Origin: an uncultured Methanomethylovorans sp.
Lineage (GTDB): Archaea; Halobacteriota; Methanosarcinia; Methanosarcinales; Methanosarcinaceae
Direction of reading: 5' to 3'
Length of the DNA: 37,340 nucleotides
NCBI GenBank assembly: GCA_937968035.1
Contig: CALBTS010000036.1
Location: forward strand, 1-37,340
Of this stretch, positions 1-7,889 are shown piece by piece (position 1 is the stretch's first letter; every line of letters begins with the position of its first letter). The notes beneath the pieces are model-generated. The model was not told where the DNA came from and searched no databases. It saw only the letters and a list, made by a program, of their open reading frames with translations. The position numbers and the translations under genes are program-made.

Positions 1-72
1 TTCAAAGAACTTGTCAAAATGATGGTGGAAGCTGACCTGGAGAGGCTGGAACCTGTTAGCAGGAAACACTGA
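1..72 (+). CDS. C-terminal fragment, probable GDP-mannose 4,6-dehydratase
   Basis: Only the last 23 codons are inside the window, ending in TGA at 70-72. The peptide reads FKELVKMMVEADLERLE and then a short basic tail. This resembles the C-terminal helix of GDP-mannose 4,6-dehydratases, where F-x-ELV-x-x-MV-x-ADL is common. Such enzymes convert GDP-mannose to GDP-4-keto-6-deoxymannose, the precursor of rhamnose- or fucose-type sugars, which fits the surface-glycan genes that follow. The assignment rests on a very short stretch, and another extended SDR sugar-nucleotide enzyme is possible. Confidence 0.45.
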   Translation, partial: FKELVKMMVEADLERLEPVSRKH

Positions 73-90
73 ACCTGGTTCATCTTTCAT

Positions 91-131
91 TTTTTATACC
101 TTTTAGGCAAGGATGGCAGTGCACCATCCTT
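91..131 (+). promoter_or_regulatory. TATA-like box and inverted repeat upstream of the epimerase gene
   Basis: A TATA-like stretch, TTTTTATA, lies at 91-98. It is followed by a perfect 8-bp inverted repeat, AAGGATGG at 109-116 and CCATCCTT at 124-131, with a 7-nt loop. The repeat sits where transcription would start if that TATA box is used (about 25 nt downstream). It could therefore be an operator or the 5' end of the leader, or instead a 3' hairpin of the preceding gene. The sequence alone does not decide between these. Confidence 0.35.
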
Positions 132-190
132 AAAATTCACATGGCATTTTGAGGGAAGTGCCTTGTAGAAAAAATGGAAAAAGTGAAAAC

Positions 191-1294
191 ATGGACGAGA
201 ATAGATTTCACGTGGTCGTAGGCACAAAGGGACAGCTTATAAAAATGGCGCCCATTATGCTGGAAATGGACAGAAGAGGAATAAAGTATAATTTCATCAA
301 TGCTGCTCAACACACAAAAATACTTTATGACATCATTGGCGTGTTTGGCCTGAAACAACCCGATATCGTACTTAACAATAATAACAAGGACGTAGCCAAT
401 GTACTGGATATGGCCTTATGGCTCTCAAAAGTGACACTGAGCTCTTTTTCTCAGGACGGCTTGCCTAAAAAGAATGACATTTGCCTGATACATGGCGACC
501 CTATACCTGCTTCTTTTGGCGCTGTTCTGAGCAAATTGCACCGGGCTAAGATCGCACACATCGAATCCGGAGAAAGGACACATAATATCTTTAATCCCTT
601 TCCTGAAGAACTGTCCAGAAGAATGATAGACTGGATGGCAGACTACTTATTCACCTCTTCTGAAGAATCATATAACAACGTCATTAAACAGGGAGTAAAA
701 GGGGAGATAATCAATCTGGGATACAACACTGTGATCGATGCAATACGTTTTGCCATCGCTAACTCCCAGAAAGTGACTTTCGAGCCTGAACCCGGATATG
801 TGCTTGTCAACGTGCACAGGGTGGAGAACCTTTATTCAAAGGAAAGATTGGACATCATCATATCCACAGTTGAAAAGATAGCTCAGAACGAAAGAGTGCT
901 TATGATCATGCATGAGCCTTTAAAGAACAAGCTTATAAAAACCAATATGCTTGACACCCTTAAAGGATATGAGAACATCCAGATGATACCTCTCCAGGAC
1001 TATGTAACTAATATCAATCTGATAAAGAACAGCAAATACATAGTGAACGACGGAGGAGCACCACAGCTTGAATCTTACTTCCTTAGCAGGCCCTGCCTGC
1101 TGATGAGAGGGTTCATGGAACAGAACGGCTACCCGAACGTATGCCTTTCAAGATATGATACCACCATCATAGATGATTTCCTGCAGAACTATAACAACTA
1201 TGTGTTCGATGTGGATATCAATGCTCTCAAGAGTCCTTCTAAGGAAATAGTCGATATATTAGCAGAGAAAATGGCTCGCCTGAAGAACACATGA
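191..1294 (+). CDS. UDP-N-acetylglucosamine 2-epimerase-like protein
   Basis: 367 aa, the usual length of the WecB/MnaA family, which interconverts UDP-GlcNAc and UDP-ManNAc or hydrolyses the UDP-sugar. The family landmarks are present in divergent form: GTKGQLIKMAP at the N-terminus (usually GTRPEAIKMAP), HGDP for HGDT, HIESGERT for the HxEAGLRT segment, the PEE glutamates, VHRVEN for GHRREN, and NDGGAPQLE for DSGGIQEE. The catalytic-type Asp, the Glu residues and the His are therefore retained. A longer reading from TTG 149 exists, but ATG 191 has a GTGA just upstream and starts close to the family N-terminus. The gene overlaps the next by 4 nt (ATGA), so the two are probably translationally coupled. 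The exact sugar substrate is unknown. Confidence 0.75.
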   Translation: MDENRFHVVVGTKGQLIKMAPIMLEMDRRGIKYNFINAAQHTKILYDIIGVFGLKQPDIVLNNNNKDVANVLDMALWLSKVTLSSFSQDGLPKKNDICLIHGDPIPASFGAVLSKLHRAKIAHIESGERTHNIFNPFPEELSRRMIDWMADYLFTSSEESYNNVIKQGVKGEIINLGYNTVIDAIRFAIANSQKVTFEPEPGYVLVNVHRVENLYSKERLDIIISTVEKIAQNERVLMIMHEPLKNKLIKTNMLDTLKGYENIQMIPLQDYVTNINLIKNSKYIVNDGGAPQLESYFLSRPCLLMRGFMEQNGYPNVCLSRYDTTIIDDFLQNYNNYVFDVDINALKSPSKEIVDILAEKMARLKNT

Positions 1295-2850
1295 AACTTA
1301 AAGGGAACTTATCGACACTTGCGGTAATTCTGCTTCTGGCCCTGCTGTTCAACTACTATACCTATCTTAACAGCGAGGTCAGCTACAGGGTAGCTGATAG
1401 CCCGGACGAGAATCTGGCCCTTATTTTTTCAAAGCTCATTGCAGAGGATTCTTCTTTTATATGGCATTCTGAAATGAACGAGAGATACAATGTAAGTTAT
1501 TTCAGGCCAAGAAACTCGATAGATATCGGTGGAAATAATTACATTGGGCCATACGTCGGCTTTCAGATGTTGCTTGCTACTGCAAGGTTATATGGGCTTA
1601 TAGATCACATAGTGCCTCTGGCAGGATGCATAGGCGTACTGTTCTTATATCTGCTCGTAAGGAACATATTTGATGAGAGAACCGCGATAATAGCGGCACT
1701 GCTATGGGGACTGAATCCCTCATACGTGTTCTTTTCCAATACGTACTACAGCAATATTCCTGCAGTGACCTTTTCGATAATCGCTCTCTATTGTTTCCAC
1801 AAGGGTATTCAAACCGGAAAGAACACGTACATTGGCTGTGCCGGTCTGTTTTGTCTTTATGCGGTTTTTACGCGAACTTCAGAAATAGTAATGTTCGGCT
1901 CAATATTGATAGGCCTTCTTGCTGCAAGATGGGGAATTACCGGAAAGATACAGCTGAAAGAGATGATCATATTCGCTAGCATCTTTTTAGTGCTGCGTAT
2001 ATTGTGGACAGTAGCCAACTCGTCCCTTAATGCACAGACCGTGGACATCAATACAGGAGGAGGAGGGATAGGTTACCAGTTTGAATATCTTATGAACAAC
2101 CTGGGCGTCTATGCCAGTTCATTCATGGATTATATAGTAGGTTATCCACCTCTGCTTTTTGTTCTTGCCTGTTTTGGAGTGATATCAATATATTCCTCAA
2201 AGGACAAAATGCAGCGTTTCTTTTCGCTTTTTCTTATTGGTTTATTTATTCTATTCTTTGGTCTGTATGGTTTCAGAGGAGAGACCTGGGGATTTGAGAA
2301 CGTATCCATGGATTCCTCTATGGCGCGTTACTTTTTGATCAACTATGCAATTATGAGCACATTTGCTGCTGTATTTTTAACAGCTTTTTTCAGGAAACAA
2401 GACCATTCACGAATTGTTGCTTTGTGCTTGCTGCTCATACTGCTCACATCCACAACTACGATATTCGAGAGTGACAACAATCTGATAAAATCAATAGATA
2501 GGTTGAACGGCTGGAGTGCACTGAACAGGGAAACGGTAGATGCCACACCTCCGAATGCTGTTATTTTCACCCGGGCATTTGATAAGGTTTTCATGCTGGA
2601 CCGTCAGATAGCAGTGTATAGGACAGAAGCAGAGATCAGGGCACAGCCCGATATGGCATATTGGTACACGCCTGCAAATATAGAGAAAGACCTCGTACCA
2701 CTCATAGATAGAATGATCTCTGATGGTATCCCGGTCTATGTTACACAGGAAGCTACAGAGCTTTTCCAGCATCTGGAGAAAAATAACAGATACAAGCTGA
2801 CATCTGTCACAAGGAACAATATGATCTGGAAGGTCGAGAAAATAAGTTAA
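1291..2850 (+). CDS. GT-C-like polytopic membrane protein (GT39/ArnT-like)
   Basis: 519 aa. One N-terminal membrane helix is followed by a short outer loop carrying ADSPDENLA, then a series of hydrophobic helices up to about residue 370, and a soluble C-terminal region of about 130 aa. An acidic D/DE motif in the first outer loop is typical of GT-C glycosyltransferases (PMT, ArnT, GT39), which transfer sugars from polyprenyl-phosphate donors on the outer face of the membrane. Translation is coupled to the epimerase-like gene by an ATGA overlap at 1291-1294, so the pair probably acts on the same glycan. It ends 8 nt from a convergent gene. Membrane topology is clear; glycosyltransferase activity is inferred from architecture and context. 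Confidence 0.6.
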   Translation: MKLKGNLSTLAVILLLALLFNYYTYLNSEVSYRVADSPDENLALIFSKLIAEDSSFIWHSEMNERYNVSYFRPRNSIDIGGNNYIGPYVGFQMLLATARLYGLIDHIVPLAGCIGVLFLYLLVRNIFDERTAIIAALLWGLNPSYVFFSNTYYSNIPAVTFSIIALYCFHKGIQTGKNTYIGCAGLFCLYAVFTRTSEIVMFGSILIGLLAARWGITGKIQLKEMIIFASIFLVLRILWTVANSSLNAQTVDINTGGGGIGYQFEYLMNNLGVYASSFMDYIVGYPPLLFVLACFGVISIYSSKDKMQRFFSLFLIGLFILFFGLYGFRGETWGFENVSMDSSMARYFLINYAIMSTFAAVFLTAFFRKQDHSRIVALCLLLILLTSTTTIFESDNNLIKSIDRLNGWSALNRETVDATPPNAVIFTRAFDKVFMLDRQIAVYRTEAEIRAQPDMAYWYTPANIEKDLVPLIDRMISDGIPVYVTQEATELFQHLEKNNRYKLTSVTRNNMIWKVEKIS

Positions 2851-2857
2851 TTGGCGG

Positions 2858-3418
2858 TCATATCCTTTTTTCTGCAATACCGGGGGTATCCCGAATACGC
2901 CTTGCAGGCACTCCTGCGTATACACCCGATGGATCAAGTTTGCCTTTAACTACAGCACCCGCAGCTATAATGCAATGGTCTGCGATCTCTGTGCCAGGCA
3001 ATATAGTGGAATTGGCCCCGATCCATACACCATTACCGATAATTACATCCTCTCCAATGAAGGTACGTCCGTCTTCACCTACACGGTCCTTTTCCAGATG
3101 GGTGCTGGTAGTCACCAGCACATTAAAACCGATCGAGCAGTTGTCCCCAACCGACACACGACCGGAGCAATCGAACTGCACACCCCGGTTTATAAAGCAA
3201 TTCCTTCCAATAGAAAGCTTCCTGAAAGAATTGACATAAAGATTCTTTCTGATGCGCGTATCGCTCCCGACACTTGCTATCGGCCTGACCAATAAAGCTC
3301 TTATTACAGAACATACGCTCATGTCTGGAAATAAATTCGCCAGAAAAAGGAATGTGTATACATACATCTCTTCCAGGGTTTTGCGTATCCCAAATTTGAT
3401 CATAGTGAATGAGAACAT
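2858..3418 (-). CDS. Hexapeptide-repeat (left-handed beta-helix) acyltransferase
   Basis: 186 aa. Hydrophobic-G-x-x repeats fill most of the protein (IGRNCFI, VSVGDNCSIGFNVLV, FIGEDVIIGNGVWIGANSTILPG), as in WbbJ/maacetyltransferase-type O-acetyltransferases. The C-terminus GVYAGVPARRIR is the standard ending of this family, and the His in TSTHLE is the likely catalytic histidine. It probably acetylates a sugar of the surface glycan using acetyl-CoA in the cytoplasm. An in-frame reading begins at 3496 inside the flippase gene, but ATG 3418 is better: it lies 11 nt after the flippase stop and has an AAGGA ribosome binding site. It forms one operon with the flippase. Confidence 0.8.
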   Translation of the reverse strand: MFSFTMIKFGIRKTLEEMYVYTFLFLANLFPDMSVCSVIRALLVRPIASVGSDTRIRKNLYVNSFRKLSIGRNCFINRGVQFDCSGRVSVGDNCSIGFNVLVTTSTHLEKDRVGEDGRTFIGEDVIIGNGVWIGANSTILPGTEIADHCIIAAGAVVKGKLDPSGVYAGVPARRIRDTPGIAEKRI

Positions 3419-3429
3419 GACATTTCCTT

Positions 3430-4677
3430 TTAATGATTGTATTTTCTGTAAACGTATAAGAACGAAACAACAAGCCCCAGCAGGCAAGCCGTACATGTGG
3501 CTATAGCAGCACCAACCACTCCATACGAGGGTATGAAAAATTGATTAAGGACAATATCAAGTACAAGGACTATGAGGCTCATGAGCATTGAAACGCGCGG
3601 CTGTCCGCTTCCATTGATAACAGTAGTGAACAGCGAAAACAAACCGAAGAAGCCCATGCCTATTGTCAGCACTCCCAGTGCAGTAGAACCACCGGAATAT
3701 TGATCCGAAAACAGGAAACTAAGAACTTGCCTTGAGAAAAGTACTACGAACAAAGTAGAGGGAACAAGAACGAGCATGGAGTATTTCACTGACTTTATGA
3801 TCTGCACAGTCATCTGTGATCTGTCGTTGTGTGCTGACATACTCGAAATGGCAGGGAACAGAGCACCGTATATACCTGCAATGACATAAAAAGGCACTTT
3901 TGAAATAGTGGAAACCGCAGAGTAGATACCTGCATCCATATCTGTCAGGTAGGCTTTGACAAAAAAAAGATCAAAGCTCATTATCAGATTCGTAGCCACT
4001 GAATAGAACACAATGGGAGTTGCAAAATCCAGGATAGTTCTTGCCGATATCATGCTGTGTTCATTGTTCGATGCAGGCAATCTCTTATCAGCAGAATGGA
4101 CAAAATATAATCCTATGACAAGAACAGCCACCGAGGATATTATAAAGCCGGTTATCGCACCATAAAGTGCATATGAGGTTAATGCAAAACCAAGTATCAA
4201 CACTACTTTAAAAGCAGAATAGAGAATAACCATTAAGGACTGTTTACCATACTCCTTTAACCCATTGAAATAACCGACATACAGGGCCTGTAATGCATAT
4301 GCCGGAACAATGAAAGAAGAAAGTTTCAGGTAAGGAGCCATATCCGGATCGTTCAACATGATAGCCAGTTGATCGGCAAAGAAATAATAAAAGATGAACA
4401 GGATCACACTGAATATTAATTGCATGTTTTGCGCAGTGCGTTTAACATTTAATTCGTTCCCATCTCCATGGGCCACATATTTCGAAACTGCCTGAGGTAT
4501 GCCCGTTGAAAGGATCAGATTCACCATTGTCATAAGTGAAATGACAACTGCATATAGACCATAATCCTCCGGGCCTAGGAGTCTTCCTAATCCAATATGT
4601 GTTGCATACCCGGAAAGGACAAAGGAAACCTGAGCTGCTATTAAAAGGATCGTTCCTCTTCTTAAACTCTGCTTCAT
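3430..4677 (-). CDS. Polysaccharide flippase (Wzx/RfbX-like, MOP superfamily)
   Basis: 415 aa with about a dozen hydrophobic helices. The N-terminal block RGTILLIAAQVSFVLSGY and the LGRLLGPEDYGLYAVV segment that follows are hallmarks of the polysaccharide-transport family, whose members move lipid-linked oligosaccharides across the cytoplasmic membrane. It is somewhat short for the family (commonly 450-500 aa), but the helices run to the C-terminus and no break is visible. ATG 4677 is preferred over ATG 4695 because AAAGGT lies 5 nt upstream of it. The acyltransferase follows 11 nt downstream on the same strand. It shares the upstream region 4678-4822 with the divergent operon at 4823. Confidence 0.85.
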   Translation of the reverse strand: MKQSLRRGTILLIAAQVSFVLSGYATHIGLGRLLGPEDYGLYAVVISLMTMVNLILSTGIPQAVSKYVAHGDGNELNVKRTAQNMQLIFSVILFIFYYFFADQLAIMLNDPDMAPYLKLSSFIVPAYALQALYVGYFNGLKEYGKQSLMVILYSAFKVVLILGFALTSYALYGAITGFIISSVAVLVIGLYFVHSADKRLPASNNEHSMISARTILDFATPIVFYSVATNLIMSFDLFFVKAYLTDMDAGIYSAVSTISKVPFYVIAGIYGALFPAISSMSAHNDRSQMTVQIIKSVKYSMLVLVPSTLFVVLFSRQVLSFLFSDQYSGGSTALGVLTIGMGFFGLFSLFTTVINGSGQPRVSMLMSLIVLVLDIVLNQFFIPSYGVVGAAIATCTACLLGLVVSFLYVYRKYNH

Positions 4678-4763
4678 TTTTACCTTTGAACACATCTGTA
4701 TTTTAATATCCGAAAAATATGATCTTCAACGGTCTGGCGATAGATGTGCAAATGTTGCGATAA

Positions 4764-4770
4764 TTTATAA
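4764..4770 (+). promoter_or_regulatory. TATA box of the first envelope operon
   Basis: TTTATAA in the AT-rich gap between the divergent flippase gene and the gene at 4823. Archaeal start sites lie about 25 nt downstream of the box, giving a leader of roughly 30 nt before ATG 4823. The genes from 4823 to 11791 then follow with overlapping ends, consistent with one transcript. Confidence 0.45.
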
Positions 4771-4822
4771 AACTTGCCTGCTTTTTTCACTACAGAGAAT
4801 TTACATGAGGATACAGTAGAGC

Positions 4823-6430
4823 ATGAGGTATGTACCCGAAGTCTTGAAGGATGCATTTATAAAACTTGCACTAGTATCACTACTGTTGCTATTGTTCAGT
4901 ATCCTGACAGACCTGCATATGCTGAGGATGGAGGTATTCATACCGGTCCTCCTGTTACTTGGCATCCCTTTTATAAATGAACCAGATGGAGAAGAACAAA
5001 AAAGAAGAGATCATACAAAGATCTTATGGATAGTGCTGGCATCTGTAGCTATATTATCCTTTTTTATTCGTTATTACCAGTATTTTTTTACAAATGTACC
5101 GCCTGGATATGATCCCGGTCTATACAAATATGGATTTGATACATATATTACAAGTCTCCCTTATATCCCGGAGAGCGAATTACCCGCATGGTTCAAAGAA
5201 ATGTTCCCTCAGGGAATATTCTTGTTAGGTGATATGCTGTATGTGGTTGCCGGCTTTGGACCCACTGAGATCATAACAATATTTACGCCTCTTGTATGCG
5301 GATTAATGGTTTTGCCTGTGTTCGCGGTGTCAGAGAACATCTCAGGCCAGAGAGGTGCGCTCATCTCTGCATTCATCTATCTGCTGTCTTCAATCCAGTA
5401 TGTGCTTTTTGAATACTCTTACCTGAAGAACATACTAGGGCTCTTACTGATACTGATCGCCATACTTCTGCTGCAAAAGGAAAGATATATAGTTGTAGCT
5501 ATTATTTATGCAGCTTTGAGCATATACCACCGGCCGCATTTTCTCCTTTTATCTATAGTTTTGCTGTTCTGGTTACTTGAAACAAGAGATCGGAAAATAT
5601 ATCTCACATTTATCATAGCTGCTGTGCTGATGTTACCTTTCTGGATACAGAGAATGGAACTGGGGATCTCCATGCTAAAAGGCCTGGCAGGCGTTGCTTT
5701 AAACAACTTAAGGGGAGAAGCGAGCAGTCAGGGTGGGACCTTTTTAACTTATTCAAAATATGCATATTTATCTCTGCCCTACATAACATTCGGGGTACTG
5801 GGGTTCATGAAAATGCTTTTGAATAAAAGAAGGGATCCTGTATTTTATTTCACACTGATCACCGGTATACTTGTCATATTCAGGATCGTGTTTTTCAGAA
5901 GATACCTTGCAACCCTTGACATCCTCCTTATAATATTGGCCGGAGGTTGTATTGAAAAGATACTCCTCGAGCAAAGAAAAGAACTCCGGATCTATGGAAA
6001 TATCATCCTTTTACTGATATTGCTTACCGGAAGTGCACTTGTATATGGACAAGCGACAGAAGACAATAGGCTCATTTCCAATGGCGATATTAGGGACATC
6101 GAGTGGATGGCCGCCAATGTAGACCCGGAAAGTTACATCCTCACAACTGCCTATGATGCACCCTGGGTCCTAGGATGGGGAAAACACCCTGTGATAGCCC
6201 CAGGGCTTTTCCAGTGGAATATTTATACACAAGAGGAGTGGACCGAATTCCTCCGTACATCTGACCCACAGCAGGCCATAGAGTTTATTTCAAAAAATGA
6301 AGAGAGTACATATATATATTATTCTGCAAATACAATCGATGCGGAATCGGACAAATATTCCAGCAAGGAGTTCCAATTAATAAGGGAAAACAAAGGTAAG
6401 GTTTATAGATATACAGGGTCTGTTCAATGA
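4823..6430 (+). CDS. GT-C-like polytopic membrane protein, first gene of the envelope operon
   Basis: 535 aa. Two N-terminal helices lead to a helix and an outer loop with PPGYDPGLYKYG, followed by many helices up to about residue 410 and a soluble C-terminal part of about 120 aa. The D-P-G motif in the first large outer loop is seen in GT-C proteins related to oligosaccharyltransferases and GT39 enzymes. The protein is much smaller than a typical AglB and I do not see the WWDYG block in its C-terminal part, so it is probably not the general N-glycosylation transferase. Its stop overlaps the start of the next gene (ATGA, 6427-6430). The tight coupling to a sequon-rich exported protein suggests action on, or with, the surface proteins of this operon. 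Confidence 0.55.
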   Translation: MRYVPEVLKDAFIKLALVSLLLLLFSILTDLHMLRMEVFIPVLLLLGIPFINEPDGEEQKRRDHTKILWIVLASVAILSFFIRYYQYFFTNVPPGYDPGLYKYGFDTYITSLPYIPESELPAWFKEMFPQGIFLLGDMLYVVAGFGPTEIITIFTPLVCGLMVLPVFAVSENISGQRGALISAFIYLLSSIQYVLFEYSYLKNILGLLLILIAILLLQKERYIVVAIIYAALSIYHRPHFLLLSIVLLFWLLETRDRKIYLTFIIAAVLMLPFWIQRMELGISMLKGLAGVALNNLRGEASSQGGTFLTYSKYAYLSLPYITFGVLGFMKMLLNKRRDPVFYFTLITGILVIFRIVFFRRYLATLDILLIILAGGCIEKILLEQRKELRIYGNIILLLILLTGSALVYGQATEDNRLISNGDIRDIEWMAANVDPESYILTTAYDAPWVLGWGKHPVIAPGLFQWNIYTQEEWTEFLRTSDPQQAIEFISKNEESTYIYYSANTIDAESDKYSSKEFQLIRENKGKVYRYTGSVQ

Positions 6431-7878
6431 AATACGCTGAATTGCTGATGATAATACCTTTACTGCTGGTAGCCTACGTGCTTTATCTTAACATAATTGA
6501 CTTTGATCCTTTGCACAGAGAAGATGAAGCCTCTTATTTTATAGACATCGGCGGACTAAATGACACTCAGGGCAATGCAAGGCTAACAGGACCAATGGAA
6601 AGGGTTTCCGGACGTATAACATACTCGGCAAATGGCACAAATGTAACCTATCGGGAGCTTAATAGCAGTCTGATATATCTTCAGGTAAATGACCCATCGA
6701 TAAATGATCATTCCAAAGTCGTGATCAAGATCCGGTTCAAAGATGAATTCCCTACGGGGTACAACTTTAATATAGGTTGTAAAAACAGCACTGAATGGAG
6801 CTATGACTGGAGAACTGTATACGATCCGTTGCATTTCAAGGTTGATTCTTCGTTCTTTGAGGTCGGTAATAATACTGAATATTCTGTTTATTCCACTGGA
6901 CATGTAAATTCAACTAAAATAGATGTGAATGGATTTTTCAGCAGCCCTCCTGAAAATTCGGTCATTGCTGCAGAAGGGAAACCGGACATAAATGTATTCC
7001 CCGATACAGTGAACTCTGAAAGAAATAGTGTTCTTGTGAATTGCACCCTCAGGGGTGACCATACATTTTATACATTTGCAGATGATGGACCTTTTGAACT
7101 CAGCCTTAAAAAGCAAGATCTTAACCTCTACAATGGAGAAGATGAACTAAAAATAATGTTGTATGATCAGAATGGTATCATCATTGCCAATTCGTCGATA
7201 CCTGATGATGGAGATGCAACTAACAGTTCAGCAAAGGGACCTGCTCAGAAGAGTGATCTCAGTGTCCCTGAAATTCAGAAAGGAGTATATAAAATTGTAC
7301 TATTATCTGCAGATGACCTTACGGTCCGCGATATAAATGTCACATCAGGGAACCTTGTGGTGCAGGATACTGTCTTTTCTGTTTCACCCTGCAGACTCTA
7401 CACGCGCCATTTAGACGGTGGGTATCTGGACCTTATAACTTACTATCGATCCGGCCTTCAGGATGTGAAGGTTGGAACTGGCACAGTTACCATCAAAGAG
7501 AAAAATATCAGGAACAGAGCACTGGTCCGGCCTTCTCCTGAAATATATGAAGTGTACTGCCCGGCCGGGAATATGAAAATCGTTTCGTCAGCTTTTTTCT
7601 CATTCACCCGGGAATCCTATTTTGAACCTTTCAGATGTAAAATAATTCCTTTAGGTGATGATCTGGACCAGATCCAAAGTGAGAAAGCGGAGTATATTGT
7701 TATAAAAGATCTTGATTATGAACGTGACAGTGACGGATGGGTAATTGCAAACGCAACCTGGGACCTTGCTGACCTTTACCTTGGAGAAAATACTCTGAAC
7801 ATTGTATTGAACGCCGGTCATCTTGCAGTCAGGAAAGAAAAGATCCCTGTAGACTGGGTTGAGATCAGTTTCGAATAA
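6427..7878 (+). CDS. Membrane-anchored extracellular protein with LRG-HTFYTY module (paralogue 1)
   Basis: 483 aa. A single N-terminal helix (about residues 5-24) is not followed by an obvious cleavage site, so the rest probably faces outside as an anchored ectodomain. Residues about 30-190 form a domain beginning REDEASYFIDIGGLND. From about residue 205 to the end lies a module with LRGDHTFYTF, DLNLYNGEDEL and SIPDDGDATNSS, closing with IPVDWVEISFE. I count twelve N-x-S/T sequons, a high density that fits an exported glycoprotein. The same module is embedded in the two large S-layer-like proteins, and the whole architecture recurs at 12441-13907. The start overlaps the preceding stop by 4 nt. 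I recognise no enzymatic motif; a structural or binding role at the cell surface is inference. Confidence 0.7.
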   Translation: MKYAELLMIIPLLLVAYVLYLNIIDFDPLHREDEASYFIDIGGLNDTQGNARLTGPMERVSGRITYSANGTNVTYRELNSSLIYLQVNDPSINDHSKVVIKIRFKDEFPTGYNFNIGCKNSTEWSYDWRTVYDPLHFKVDSSFFEVGNNTEYSVYSTGHVNSTKIDVNGFFSSPPENSVIAAEGKPDINVFPDTVNSERNSVLVNCTLRGDHTFYTFADDGPFELSLKKQDLNLYNGEDELKIMLYDQNGIIIANSSIPDDGDATNSSAKGPAQKSDLSVPEIQKGVYKIVLLSADDLTVRDINVTSGNLVVQDTVFSVSPCRLYTRHLDGGYLDLITYYRSGLQDVKVGTGTVTIKEKNIRNRALVRPSPEIYEVYCPAGNMKIVSSAFFSFTRESYFEPFRCKIIPLGDDLDQIQSEKAEYIVIKDLDYERDSDGWVIANATWDLADLYLGENTLNIVLNAGHLAVRKEKIPVDWVEISFE

Positions 7879-7889
7879 TGGAGACACAG

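Noticed and set aside
149..190. TTG 149 as the start of the epimerase-like gene
   Set aside because: The added 14 residues are not family-like; ATG 191 has a nearby GTGA and begins where the family fold begins.
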